Source of the DNA: Asaia bogorensis NBRC 16594
GTDB lineage: Bacteria > Pseudomonadota > Alphaproteobacteria > Acetobacterales > Acetobacteraceae
Reading direction: 5' to 3'
Assembly: GCF_001547995.1 (NCBI RefSeq)
Contig: NZ_AP014690.1
Span: 2,539,001-2,603,000 of the forward strand
DNA: 64,000 nucleotides
Made by a program: the position numbers and the translations under genes. The notes under the pieces were generated by a model. The model had not been told where the DNA came from. It saw only the letters and a program-made list of their open reading frames with translations, and searched no databases. Positions 45,667 to 54,985 of this stretch are shown piece by piece; the stretch's first letter is position 1, and each line of letters opens with the position of its first letter.

Positions 45667-47099
45667 TCGATCAAATACGCCTTGATGAAGACTTGACACT
45701 TTCCCGGCTCACACAAGAGCTTGGTGCCCTTGCACAGGCCGTCAGAACGCCTTTGCACGACCTTCCTGTTGCATGCCTGGAAGGAAAGGTCACCGCAGTT
45801 ACGGGCCTTTCCGTCGCATTAACCGGTATGACGGGCTTTACTGGCGTAGGTGATCGGGTCACCCTCGCAGCCCTGGATGGACGTGAAATCGATGCCGAGA
45901 TTGTCGGCTTTCGTGACGAGACGGCCATTGCGATGCCATTCGGTGCTCTTGATGGCATTGGGGCCGGCTGTCGCGCCCTTTTTCCGCTTCTGCCATCGGG
46001 TGAACGTCAGAAACGTTCCGGCGCAAATCTTGTGGTCAATGATCATTTTGTTGGTCGCGTGATCGACCCCATGGGCAAGCCCATCGATGGGAAAGCGCCC
46101 CTTTCCCCAACTGGCCTATCGTGCAACCTGCGGGCGTCGCCGCCAGATGCAGCGTCTCGCGCACGCCTCGGCCCTCGGATGAGCCTGGGTGTTTCAGCAT
46201 TGGACCTGTTTGCTACATGTCGCCAGGGACAGCGGCTCGGACTTTTTGCGGGTTCCGGCGTAGGCAAGTCCACGCTTATGGGAATGCTTACGCGCAACAG
46301 CGCTTGCGATATCGCCGTAATCGCTCTCGTTGGGGAACGAGGGCGTGAGGTAAGGGAATTCCTTGAGGATGATCTGGGCGAAGAGGGGCTGTCGAAGGCC
46401 GTAGTCGTCGTTGCCACGTCCGATTCTCCCCCATTAATGAGGCGGGAAGCTGCTTATACCGCCACGACGATTGCCGAGTATTTCCGCGATCAGGGGAAAT
46501 CAGTGCTGCTCCTGATGGACAGCGTCACACGTTTTTGCCACGCCTTGCGGGAAATTGGCCTCTCTGGCGGTGAGCCCCCCGCAACACGAGGCTATCCTCC
46601 AAGCGTTTTCGCCGAATTGCCCAGACTCCTCGAGCGAGCAGGTCCGGGGCTTTCAACGCCAGACGGGCGTGCAGGACAAATAACCGCCATCTATTCGGTC
46701 CTTGTCGAAGGAGACGACCATAATGAGCCGGTTGCAGATGCGGTTCGGGGCATTCTGGACGGGCACGTGATAATGGATCGACGCATAGCGGAGGCAGGAC
46801 GTTATCCGGCTATAAACGTGCTGCGCTCCCTTTCCCGCACGGCGTCAGGATGCAACACCCGTGAAGAGAATGCCCTGACGCGTGAGGCACGTGCGACCCT
46901 GGCAGTGTGGGAGGATATCAGGGATATCGTTCAGCTTGGTGCCTATCGTGAGGGCAGTGATGCCAAGTCAGACCGGGCCATCAGGCTCGCACCGGAGATC
47001 GATTCTCTACTCCAGCAGGAACGCATGGAAGTCAGAGCGCTGTCCGACAGTTTTCTTGCCCTCAATAATCTGGTTGCTGCCTATGGCGGACCACAATGA
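45663..47099 (+). CDS. fliI: Flagellum-specific ATPase FliI
   Basis: FliI is the hexameric ATPase that aids export at the base of the flagellum. The 478-residue protein has an F1-beta-like fold with Walker A AGSGVGKST (about 196 to 204), VGERGREVREF, Walker B at LLLMDSVTRFCHA, and the ETYPA-like region RGYPPSVFAELPRLLERAG. The start is a TTG overlapping the DUF1217 stop (TTGA), without an obvious ribosome binding site, so it probably depends on translational coupling. It overlaps fliJ by four bases. Confidence 0.96.
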   Translation: MIDQIRLDEDLTLSRLTQELGALAQAVRTPLHDLPVACLEGKVTAVTGLSVALTGMTGFTGVGDRVTLAALDGREIDAEIVGFRDETAIAMPFGALDGIGAGCRALFPLLPSGERQKRSGANLVVNDHFVGRVIDPMGKPIDGKAPLSPTGLSCNLRASPPDAASRARLGPRMSLGVSALDLFATCRQGQRLGLFAGSGVGKSTLMGMLTRNSACDIAVIALVGERGREVREFLEDDLGEEGLSKAVVVVATSDSPPLMRREAAYTATTIAEYFRDQGKSVLLLMDSVTRFCHALREIGLSGGEPPATRGYPPSVFAELPRLLERAGPGLSTPDGRAGQITAIYSVLVEGDDHNEPVADAVRGILDGHVIMDRRIAEAGRYPAINVLRSLSRTASGCNTREENALTREARATLAVWEDIRDIVQLGAYREGSDAKSDRAIRLAPEIDSLLQQERMEVRALSDSFLALNNLVAAYGGPQ

Positions 47100-47509
47100 C
47101 CCACCGCCTGCGCTGCCTCGCCACTTTGGCCAAAATACGGGAACGCGAGAGACTTGATGCGCAAACGCAACTGATTGCTGCGCAGCAGCTGCAGGATGGC
47201 AAATCCGCGAGCCTGACTTATGCGACAGACGTACTCGCCGAGGAACGTCGCATTGCAACGGCGGGAAACGTGACAATGGAGACGTTTCGCGTCTGGTTTC
47301 CGTCTGGCCTTGAAAAGGTCGCATACGCCAGAGAAGAATATCACAACGCTTCTGCTGCGACAGAAACTGCGCGACTTTTCGCTCTAGAGACGGCAGTCAC
47401 ACATAAGGCGACAGAAACGGTCTTTCGGCGCCTGGAAAAAGAGCGTAATGATTCTCACACACGCCGTGAGCAAGCCGAACTCGACGAGTTATCGTTGCGT
47501 AAGCGCTAA
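47096..47509 (+). CDS. fliJ: FliJ-like flagellar export protein
   Basis: FliJ forms the coiled-coil stalk in the FliI hexamer. This 137-residue protein is almost entirely helical and charged (LATLAKIRERERLDAQTQLIAAQQLQ...TVFRRLEKERNDSHTRREQAELDELSLRKR). It follows fliI with a four-base overlap, the normal partner position. The family is poorly conserved, so the call rests on size, coiled coil and position. Confidence 0.8.
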   Translation: MTHRLRCLATLAKIRERERLDAQTQLIAAQQLQDGKSASLTYATDVLAEERRIATAGNVTMETFRVWFPSGLEKVAYAREEYHNASAATETARLFALETAVTHKATETVFRRLEKERNDSHTRREQAELDELSLRKR

Positions 47510-47641
47510 TTCATAGGCGAATGTCTTTGATACGTCGCTTTGAACGCCCGGGAGTTTGCGTTTTTTAACATTCGCAAACCTCGTCATTTCACTCCGCCAG
47601 TCAGGTGGAGACCTCATATTCCAATAGCGATCAGGAATGTT

Positions 47642-48400
47642 ATGGAAGAGATACAGAACGCCAAGATATTCATTGCGACGCCCTGCTTCGGCGGGCTTGT
47701 AACGCAGGAATATATGGAATCGATTATCGCCTGTACAAGCATCATTCGTATTCCCATGACCTTGTCCCTCCTGGGCGACGATGCCATGGTGAGCCGCGCG
47801 CGCAACACGCTCGTTCATCAGTTCTATACACGTTCGGATGCAACGCATCTTCTTTTTGTAGATGCAGATATCGGGTTTCCCGCAGAGGCGCCCGCCCGAC
47901 TGCTCGCAGCCGACAAGGATATCGTTGCCGGGATGTACCCTATCAAGGAGCGCTTCTGGGACAAGGGAACCCAGGAAAATCTGAACCGCGGTGAAAAGCT
48001 TGAAACGGCCTCGCTACGCTACGTCGGTGAGACGGATGCGATGCATTCCTCGTGGGACAAGGGGCCGTTGTTCCGGACCCATTACGCAGGCACCGGATTC
48101 ATGATGATCAGCCGCAAGGTGATTACAGCGATGATCAAACACTATCCGGAAACCGCCTACCGTCGCATAGATGCGGCGGGTTCAGGAGACGGAAGCATGT
48201 GTCACGCCCTGTTCGATGGCAGCATCGATCAGGAGACCGGCACCTATCTCAGCGAAGATTTCACATTCTGCAAGCGTTGGCGCGATCTGGGTGGCGAGGT
48301 CTGGCTGGATACGTCGATCGCTCTCAACCATGCAGGACGCGCCTCGTTTGAAGGTACACCCGCTTCCCGCCTGGGCATGTTACATCTGAAAGGGCGATAA
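47642..48400 (+). CDS. Glycosyltransferase (GT-A type)
   Basis: This 252-residue protein begins IFIATPCFGGLVTQEYM, with a HLLFVDADIGFP motif (Asp-x-Asp for metal and sugar nucleotide) at about residue 81 to 86, and GTGFMMISRKV later. That is the pattern of GT2-like glycosyltransferases. It is soluble. Lying between fliJ and motB, it probably glycosylates a flagellar protein, alongside the two TPR-type transferases; substrate unknown. The ATG at 47642 has CAGGAATGTT upstream; a longer frame to 47540 lacks a better site. Confidence 0.82.
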   Translation: MEEIQNAKIFIATPCFGGLVTQEYMESIIACTSIIRIPMTLSLLGDDAMVSRARNTLVHQFYTRSDATHLLFVDADIGFPAEAPARLLAADKDIVAGMYPIKERFWDKGTQENLNRGEKLETASLRYVGETDAMHSSWDKGPLFRTHYAGTGFMMISRKVITAMIKHYPETAYRRIDAAGSGDGSMCHALFDGSIDQETGTYLSEDFTFCKRWRDLGGEVWLDTSIALNHAGRASFEGTPASRLGMLHLKGR

Positions 48401-48418
48401 CGGGACCCCTGAGCGCAG

Positions 48419-49525
48419 ATGGCCAGAAAAAATCGCCCCTCCGTCATCATCCGTCGCCAAGATGAGGATGGACACGAGCCCCATCATGGCGGTGCATGGA
48501 AAATCGCCTACGCGGATTTCATGACGGCCATGATGGCGTTTTTTCTCGTCATGTGGCTCCTGAATGCAACGACTGACGAGCAGCGCCGGGGGATTGCCCA
48601 GTACTTCAACCCGCTGGCCGATGAAAAATCGGCAATTCCGCCGGAAAAAATCGTTGATACTCCCCCCGCTCCTATGATGGGCGGGAGCAGTTTTGATCGT
48701 CTCGAAGACAATGAGAATATGGATACGGCGGGGCCGGTGCCCGTTCCCTATGAAGGGCATGGCGCTTCGTCCCCTATCGAGGCAGTTCCGGCCTTCCATC
48801 ATCAATCCGAGCATGAATCGCTGCCGGCCCAGGCGGCAATCGTTCCCATAGGGGGCCCGGAAGCAGGCTCGCGTCATGATAAACCTGGCCCTGTCGGGTC
48901 CGAGGCATCGAGAGCCGAGAAGGCCAACCTGCATGATATGACACACAATCTGGAACAGGCACTCAAAGCAGGCAAAGATACCAGCGATCATCTCGACAAT
49001 GTGGCGATCTCTTATGGTCGGGATGAAATCAGGATCGAGCTTCACGACACCGAAAATGTGCCAATGTTCGAGCTTGGAGCTTCTGCACCAAACAAAGCCG
49101 CACGCGCCATGCTGGGCGAGATAGCAAAATGGCTCGCGCCGATGCCGGAGCGTATCTCAATCGTCGGGTATACGGATGCAGCCCCTTTCAAGGGCAAGGT
49201 TGCAGGAGGAATGTCCAACTGGACCTTGTCCGCCTTGAGAGCCGATCAGTCACGCGAAATTCTCGTCAAGTCGGGATATCCCGACCCCAAGATCCTGGAC
49301 GTATCAGGTGGCGCAGATCGGGAACTTGCCGACTCGGCAGTACCGTCAGCCGCAGCGAACCGCCGGGTCGTTATCATCATGCATCGCTTGCATCCCGATA
49401 TGAATCAGGTGGAGGCCGGATCAGGCACTCTGACAGGCGAGCACGAAAAACCCGTGGATAATAGTTCCGGTTCGCCTAAGATCATGCCACAGGCTGGGCA
49501 CAGTGCCTCTTCTCCAAACCCTTAG
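48419..49525 (+). CDS. motB: Flagellar stator protein MotB
   Basis: MotB anchors the proton-driven stator to peptidoglycan. The 368-residue protein has the single membrane helix with proton-binding Asp33 (WKIAYADFMTAMMAFFLVMWLLNATT), a Pro/Glu-rich periplasmic linker, and an OmpA-like peptidoglycan-binding domain (MPERISIVGYTDAAPF, LSALRADQSREILVKSGYP, NRRVVIIMHR). It sits before motA, the reverse of the usual order. A weak site (GAGCGCAG) precedes the ATG. Confidence 0.95.
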   Translation: MARKNRPSVIIRRQDEDGHEPHHGGAWKIAYADFMTAMMAFFLVMWLLNATTDEQRRGIAQYFNPLADEKSAIPPEKIVDTPPAPMMGGSSFDRLEDNENMDTAGPVPVPYEGHGASSPIEAVPAFHHQSEHESLPAQAAIVPIGGPEAGSRHDKPGPVGSEASRAEKANLHDMTHNLEQALKAGKDTSDHLDNVAISYGRDEIRIELHDTENVPMFELGASAPNKAARAMLGEIAKWLAPMPERISIVGYTDAAPFKGKVAGGMSNWTLSALRADQSREILVKSGYPDPKILDVSGGADRELADSAVPSAAANRRVVIIMHRLHPDMNQVEAGSGTLTGEHEKPVDNSSGSPKIMPQAGHSASSPNP

Positions 49526-49590
49526 CATCCTCCGACATCACATCAGATACCTTTCAACATTCAGCCTCGAATAAGAAACGGAATTCAAAA

Positions 49591-50463
49591 ATGCTTTTTA
49601 TCGGGGGGCTTGTCTTTTCCCTTCTGTGTGTTTTCGGCTCATTCGCTGCTTCAGGCGGTGTAATGGGGCCACTGCTCGCATCCATGCCCTTTGAACTGAT
49701 TACAATTCTAGGTTCGGCGCTTGGCATTTTTGTTATGTCGAATTCCATAGGTGCCCTCAAAGAACTGCCGCACAACTTCAAGCTTGCGCTCAAAGGGCCG
49801 CAATATGATAAGGCCGCCTATGTGGATCTTCTCGTTGTTCTCTTTCGCCTGACCCGTCTCGCTCAAGCCAAAGGGGCGATGGCGCTCGAGGAGCACGTAG
49901 AAAATCCGCAAGACAGTGGTATCTTCGCGCTCTCTCCAAAGGTCCGTGACGATACGGAAACCCGCGATCTTATTTGCGATTATCTGCGCCTGGTGAGTCT
50001 CAATCTCGAGGACGCCTACCAGCTTGACGACGTCATGGCCCGCGAGCTTCGCAAAAATCAGGCCGAGAAACTGCATATTTCAGAGTGTCTGACGAGTATT
50101 GCTGATGCCCTACCTGCGCTGGGTATCGTCGCCGCGGTGCTTGGCGTGATTAAAACCATGGCCTCAATCAGCAAACCTCCTGCCATTCTAGGCGAGATGA
50201 TTTCCGGGGCACTCGTCGGAACATTTCTGGGCGTTCTGCTGTCCTACGGGGTGGTGGCTCCCCTCGCCTCAAGAATCAAGGCGGTGATTGTGCAGGATGG
50301 CCGTTATCAAGGCATCATCAAGACGGTCCTGGTTGCCCATCTCCAGGGCAATCCCCCGCAGGTTAGCGCCGAAATCGGACGAAAAGAGATTCCACCGGCT
50401 GCCATGCCGAGCTTTTTTGAACTCGATGTCGCCCTGACAGAGTCTCAGGGAGTCGCTTCATGA
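49591..50463 (+). CDS. motA: Flagellar stator protein MotA
   Basis: MotA is the membrane partner of MotB that pushes on FliG. The 290-residue protein has four membrane helices: about 1 to 21, 32 to 48, 170 to 193 and 202 to 226. It has the family motifs ALPALGIVAAVLGVIKTMA (with the conserved proline) and GTFLGVLLSYGVVAPLASRIK. The cytoplasmic loop between helix 2 and 3 (about 50 to 165) carries the charged surface that contacts FliG. It follows motB by 66 bases and precedes the fliK-like gene. Confidence 0.95.
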   Translation: MLFIGGLVFSLLCVFGSFAASGGVMGPLLASMPFELITILGSALGIFVMSNSIGALKELPHNFKLALKGPQYDKAAYVDLLVVLFRLTRLAQAKGAMALEEHVENPQDSGIFALSPKVRDDTETRDLICDYLRLVSLNLEDAYQLDDVMARELRKNQAEKLHISECLTSIADALPALGIVAAVLGVIKTMASISKPPAILGEMISGALVGTFLGVLLSYGVVAPLASRIKAVIVQDGRYQGIIKTVLVAHLQGNPPQVSAEIGRKEIPPAAMPSFFELDVALTESQGVAS

Positions 50464-50497
50464 CACTCCTGACCTGCGAGATGACGGAGTGGTCAAT

Positions 50498-52441
50498 ATG
50501 AGAGTGAGAGAGAGACAGGGCCGATCTGTGGCGAGTGATAAGGCATCGCGGTCAAACCTGCCCGGCAATGCCCCACAACTCACTTCGGGCGCCGCAGTGT
50601 CGGGTGCCCCCCTGCCGTCCCCCCAGTCATTCCGCAGTCAACTTTCGTCGGCAACTCAACCACAGAAAGCTGTTTCGAATACCCTGACGCCTCCAACTGA
50701 CAAATGGTCAGATGTCGTCAGCGGTGCCTCACTGGCCGTGGCGGGAGGGTTGAGCGGTTCAACGTCTCTAGCCAATGCCCCACCCGACATACTCCCGACA
50801 CTCTCGACCAAAGGGCAACGCACCAGCTCCGGGAGAGAGGATGAAGGTTCGATCAGCAACGAAGCCGTGAGCAACCAATCATCGGTCGCAGTGATGCAAG
50901 GGGGCTATTTTTTAGCCTCAAGCCAGGTCCTCGCCCCCTATGATATGGGTTCGACATCAACGTCCGGGCAGAGCGACATACGCACATCCGCCAACGGCTC
51001 GTCGTCGAATGGATTCGATATTCTCTTACACGCAGCGCCCTTCTCTTCGGTACAGGCACCAAGTGGGTCAGCAATCCTGCAAAATGCCGATATCTCCTTC
51101 CAGCGGCACAGCCCGGCGTTGTCGGGGCAATCAGATACTTTCGCGGCCCTTGCTCAACCAGTCTCCGCCGGTGCGCCCCCGCTCACAAACCTGTTCATTG
51201 GCGATGCAACGCAACAACCGACAACGCCTGACACAACATTTGGCCGCAGCGCCCTGACTACCTTGCAAGGATCATCAACTCCAGCGATTGGGGCCTATGT
51301 CGGGCCTGTCTCCCCGTCAGGCGCTTCTGCCAGCACCGGGCGGGACGACGGGAGATTGTCATCACTGCCAACCATCAACACGTCCGCCGCATTCGATCCT
51401 GCGGCAGCGATAACCCAGACAGGAGGGACTTGGCCGGCGAAACGGTCCGCTGCTATTATCTCTGGTACTGGTGGAGGCTCATCATATCTGACGGATGGTA
51501 CCCTCGCTAAAGGCTGGGTAGTCACGACCTTGCCAGACAATAGCCAAACCAACACGCCCACTTCTCCGATCATCAATCAAGCGACCGTACAGCAAAGCGA
51601 AAGACAGGCGCATTTCGGATCTCTTTCCGACAGCACAGGCAAACCTGCCCCAAGCGTCACGCCCCTGCAACCTGGCGCAGCAGATGAACCGGACTATGAA
51701 AGTGACTGGTCCGGCGTCGCAGCGTTAGGCGGTACGACAGGCAGAACAGAGGGCGAAGAAACATCGTCAAAAGGAGACAACCCGCCCGAGGATCACTCTG
51801 AGGCAAAGGCAGCGACACCTTTGCTGGTCGCGCAACTTGCCGATGCCATCGGGGGGTTACACAACGATTTTGGATCGATGGTGCTCAACGGCCAAAGAGA
51901 GGACGGGCAGCAAAAAACCTCAAGTCCTATGGAAAGAGCGATATCGGACTCCACGACGAATCAAGGTGACCAGCCACAGACCGCGTCCAGCTCGACGACG
52001 ATACTGACTATGACGTTGCAGACAACTGATACGAGTCCGATTCAACTAAGCCTCGAGGGGCAAAATGGGATAGCGACACGCATCATCCTTCAGAGCGATG
52101 ATGATTCCACTGCGGAAAGCCTGAGCAAAACCAGACACGATCTTATCGCCTCCCTGCATTCAGCTGGAATTGATACGACTTCGATCAGAATCGACATCGT
52201 CTCATCCATGTCTGGCGGGTCCAATGCGCAGACCCACGACCATCATGCTCAAAATGGCATGAACCTATTGATGCAAGGGCAAAACTTTGATGGCGGTGGT
52301 CAGGATTCCAACCCCGGATACAGACAGCAAGAGAGTAGACTCGGGACGTCCGAACCCGATAACATAGGGGATACCGGCATTACATTGCTGGCTTCAGACT
52401 CCGCCCTGGCAACCAATGGCCGCGTCAACATCACGGCTTGA
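50498..52441 (+). CDS. fliK: FliK-like flagellar hook-length control protein
   Basis: FliK measures the hook and switches export specificity. This 647-residue protein is mostly low complexity, rich in Ser, Thr, Gln, Pro and Gly, as in the ruler half of FliK. A short C-terminal domain remains near residues 500 to 570 (ILTMTLQTTDTSPIQLSLEGQNG...RHDLIASLHSAGIDTTSIRIDI), matching the FliK C-terminal beta/helix pattern. It sits between motA and flgD, the common place for fliK. Start is taken at the ATG at 50498 behind GGAG; a GTG three codons earlier is possible. Confidence 0.75.
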   Translation: MRVRERQGRSVASDKASRSNLPGNAPQLTSGAAVSGAPLPSPQSFRSQLSSATQPQKAVSNTLTPPTDKWSDVVSGASLAVAGGLSGSTSLANAPPDILPTLSTKGQRTSSGREDEGSISNEAVSNQSSVAVMQGGYFLASSQVLAPYDMGSTSTSGQSDIRTSANGSSSNGFDILLHAAPFSSVQAPSGSAILQNADISFQRHSPALSGQSDTFAALAQPVSAGAPPLTNLFIGDATQQPTTPDTTFGRSALTTLQGSSTPAIGAYVGPVSPSGASASTGRDDGRLSSLPTINTSAAFDPAAAITQTGGTWPAKRSAAIISGTGGGSSYLTDGTLAKGWVVTTLPDNSQTNTPTSPIINQATVQQSERQAHFGSLSDSTGKPAPSVTPLQPGAADEPDYESDWSGVAALGGTTGRTEGEETSSKGDNPPEDHSEAKAATPLLVAQLADAIGGLHNDFGSMVLNGQREDGQQKTSSPMERAISDSTTNQGDQPQTASSSTTILTMTLQTTDTSPIQLSLEGQNGIATRIILQSDDDSTAESLSKTRHDLIASLHSAGIDTTSIRIDIVSSMSGGSNAQTHDHHAQNGMNLLMQGQNFDGGGQDSNPGYRQQESRLGTSEPDNIGDTGITLLASDSALATNGRVNITA

Positions 52442-52486
52442 TGACAGACATTCAACGCTTCGACTTTTTTCACAAGGGCAACAACA

Positions 52487-53257
52487 TTGGCAACCTCGTC
52501 GATCAGCAACGAAAGTGCATTGCTTCAGGCCGCTGAGGCCACCGCAAAAGCTTCGGCCAACTCTTCGTCATCGAGCACCTCATCGAGTTCGAGCGCTGCC
52601 TTGGGTCTCTCGTCCCTTGCGAATAACTATACAACATTTCTGACGTTGCTAACGACCCAGTTGCAGCATCAGGATCCCAGCAGCCCCATGAGTTCTGACT
52701 CGTTCACCTCTGAACTCGTCCAGTTCGCCGGTGTGGAACAGCAGGTGCAAACCAACACCAATCTGTCATCCCTTATCTCGCTCAACGAGAGCAGCCAGCT
52801 CAGTTCGGGCAGCCAGTGGGTGGGACAGACAGCTACGGCGAAATCGACCACGTTGCCCCTTCAGAGCGGTGCAGCGTCGCTGAGTTTCAAAGCAACTCAG
52901 GGCCAGAACGTGGCCATCGCCGTTAGCGATTCATCTGGAAAAATCGTCAAGACCGATACAGGGTCCGCTGTTTCGGGCACCAACAAATGGACATGGGATG
53001 GGACTGACAATTCGGGTAACAAACTGGCGGACGGCGCTTACAGTGTCGCGGTAAAAACGATCGACTCTACCGGCACCACATCCGACGTGCCCTTTACCGT
53101 AACGGGCATTGTGACAGGCGTTACGAAAGGAAGCTCCGATCTTGAGATTCAGATGGGAGGTGCCACGATCCCATTGTCGAACATCACCAACTTCAGTGGC
53201 AAGACAGCCTCGAGCACGACCCAGAGTTCTGACAGCTCAGATAGCGTTGAGGTCTAA
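52487..53257 (+). CDS. flgD: Flagellar hook cap protein FlgD
   Basis: FlgD caps the growing hook during assembly. The 256-residue protein has a Ser-rich N-terminus, the family core (YTTFLTLLTTQLQHQDPSSPMSSDSFTSELVQFAGVEQQVQTN) and a C-terminal FlgD Ig-like/tudor region (TNKWTWDGTDNSGNKLADGAYSVAVKTID). Start is a TTG at 52487 with AAGGGC upstream; no ATG or GTG gives a better N-terminus. It follows the fliK-like gene and precedes hairpins and a convergent regulator. Confidence 0.95.
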   Translation: MATSSISNESALLQAAEATAKASANSSSSSTSSSSSAALGLSSLANNYTTFLTLLTTQLQHQDPSSPMSSDSFTSELVQFAGVEQQVQTNTNLSSLISLNESSQLSSGSQWVGQTATAKSTTLPLQSGAASLSFKATQGQNVAIAVSDSSGKIVKTDTGSAVSGTNKWTWDGTDNSGNKLADGAYSVAVKTIDSTGTTSDVPFTVTGIVTGVTKGSSDLEIQMGGATIPLSNITNFSGKTASSTTQSSDSSDSVEV

Positions 53258-53266
53258 ACAGGACCA

Positions 53267-53336
53267 CGAGGTAGCGCGATACGCAATACCTCGCAGGCCA
53301 CCTTCCCAAGGCGTGACAAGTCAAGCAATGCCTTGG
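53267..53336. terminator. Two hairpins between flgD and the convergent regulator gene
   Basis: CGAGGTA/TACCTCG (53267 to 53293) and CCAAGGC/GCCTTGG (53306 to 53336) form two seven-base stems between convergent genes. They could serve as a bidirectional terminator; no T run follows. Confidence 0.45.
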
Positions 53337-53351
53337 ATACCCTGATTTGGC

Positions 53352-54155
53352 TCAGCTCTGAGCCTGTCCAGGCGATGCCATGGAACCAAGCATATGGATA
53401 CCGCCCGTCACAGGGAGGCAATTTTCTCTTGCCGGGGTACGAACGGGCAATTCTTCCTGAGGCAGAACAATTGTCATTGGTGAAAACGCGGGCTCATTCA
53501 GTCGATAACCTATCCCCCATTGGGTTGTGAATGGCTCGCTTATTTCGAAAGCCCTTATCTTCTTTCTGATCTTGCAAATCATTACGTCGATAACCTTTCC
53601 GAAGGGCTCGTCTTCACCACTATAAAGGCTATCCAGCAGCACTTCCTTGCTCAGGACCTGGTTTTTGCGCATGACGAGAAGGACGAGAAGATCATATTCC
53701 TTTCGGGTCAAGGGAACCACGGCCCCGTCGATGTGCACCTCGCGGCGGTCGATACCGACCGACATTCTGCCAACTTGCAATGTTGGGCTGTCATGACCGC
53801 CCGCGCGCCTAGCCACCGCGCGCAAACGCGCGAGAAGAACCCTATGATCGGTCTCCTCGCCAACGCAGTCATCTGCGCCCGCGGAAAGCAGTTCGACCTC
53901 TCCTTCCGCCGAACCGATTTTACGAACAACGATGACAGGTACTGCAATCTTCCCTTTGCGTAATTGCCGGATGATGCGGGTATCCGAAGCGGCCTGCTGC
54001 AGAACCACGATATCATAATGCGTGCGCCGCAAGGTCTCCACAATCCCGGCAGGGCCGCTGGCCGTGATCGACAGGGACCCTGCTATCGCCGCTTTCGCGA
54101 GCTCGTCGCTCGGCCTTCCTGCCCCGGAGCTTTCAGCAACACACAATACGCGCAT
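53352..54155 (-). CDS. CtrA-like OmpR-family regulator with degenerate receiver
   Basis: The C-terminal DNA-binding domain of this 267-residue protein (about 130 to 220) is CtrA-like winged helix: PLTRKEYDLLVLLVMRKNQVLSKEVLLD, EPFGKVIDVMICKIRKKI and TQWGIGYRL. The N-terminal 115 residues align with a receiver but lack its key residues. The acidic pocket is AES instead of EDD, the phosphoacceptor Asp is Gln53 (DIVVLQQ), and the conserved Lys is Glu100 (GADDCVGEE). It therefore likely works without phosphorylation, like FtcR-type flagellar regulators, or is controlled by binding. A 45-residue tail follows the wing. It sits inside the flagellar cluster and may control it. Confidence 0.87.
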   Translation of the reverse strand: MRVLCVAESSGAGRPSDELAKAAIAGSLSITASGPAGIVETLRRTHYDIVVLQQAASDTRIIRQLRKGKIAVPVIVVRKIGSAEGEVELLSAGADDCVGEETDHRVLLARLRAVARRAGGHDSPTLQVGRMSVGIDRREVHIDGAVVPLTRKEYDLLVLLVMRKNQVLSKEVLLDSLYSGEDEPFGKVIDVMICKIRKKIRAFEISEPFTTQWGIGYRLNEPAFSPMTIVLPQEELPVRTPARENCLPVTGGIHMLGSMASPGQAQS

Positions 54156-54661
54156 TTATGATCCACCAATAGTTTTACTTATGATTATATAATTTTGTCT
54201 GGTTATTTAGTTGGTCAATTATGGAAATCTACCTTGACTACCCTACCTGCGTTCACAAATCGACATTACTGGTCGAGATCCCTCAAAGGGCACAGGCTGA
54301 CCATACAGGGCAGACATTAACGAGACTACCAGTGGGTGACGAAATATGGCTGAACCGCGACGATTTTTTTCCCCTGTTGCCCAAAGTCACCTCGACATCG
54401 TCAAATTCCATCAATCCCCCCTCCGGTACGCAATTTCGGGATGCCTGGAACGTTCGACAAAAGCATGGCCCTGCCATCGGAATTCGTGCTAACACTGACT
54501 TATGGGGCCTGAAGCGTTCTCACATGTAACAAGCAAAAACCTTAACGTTATTGTAACAAAGAAGGCGCATAACTTGTGACAAAATGTTTGGCAGCATAAG
54601 CCACAAGCCATTTTCACAGGGTCTTTGTGCCCCGTTTGACGATTTATAACCGGAAACAACA
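54156..54661. promoter_or_regulatory. AT-rich promoter region between regulator and small gene
   Basis: The region just upstream of the regulator is very AT-rich, with an atgattatataat stretch at about 54180 to 54192 that could be a -10 element on either strand. Near the other end a CTTAACGTTATTGTAAC sequence (about 54542) resembles a CtrA-type TTAA-N7-TTAA box with one mismatch. A 102-codon plus-strand frame at 54221 has no good ribosome binding site or recognised product. Confidence 0.4.
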
Positions 54662-54889
54662 ATGTTAGATATTTCAGCTGCCTCTTCGCTCTCCGCCGCG
54701 CTGCGTCAGGCGACAAGCACGAGCGCGCACGCATCCTATGCTGCAAGCCGCCACGGTACCCTGTCATCTCAAGCTGTCGCCGAAACAGCCAAATCCGGGG
54801 CAGTACAATTTTCTGCTGACGGGGGCTTGTCCGCAACCTCTGCACGAAGCGGCTCGACCATCACCCAGATTCTCGATTTTCTGGCCTGA
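54662..54889 (+). CDS. Small Ser/Ala-rich hypothetical protein
   Basis: A 75-residue product (MLDISAASSLSAALRQATST... ending ITQILDFLA) starts at an ATG with GGAAACAACA upstream. It is rich in Ser and Ala with a helical N- and C-terminus, like small exported flagellar proteins, but no family is recognised. It lies at the head of the plus-strand cluster after the CtrA-like gene. It may be a non-coding leader instead. Confidence 0.4.
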   Translation: MLDISAASSLSAALRQATSTSAHASYAASRHGTLSSQAVAETAKSGAVQFSADGGLSATSARSGSTITQILDFLA

Positions 54890-54985
54890 CCTGATAGCGC
54901 CCATGTCCTGCCAGATAGAAAGAACGCCCGTTACCGCAGGCGTCTGCACTGGAGATATCGGCCACGCTCATTGGGCGGACCGGTC

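Noticed and set aside
54221-54529. A 102-codon plus-strand frame next to the CtrA-like gene
   Set aside because: No ribosome binding site or recognisable motif; AT-rich promoter area is the more likely use.
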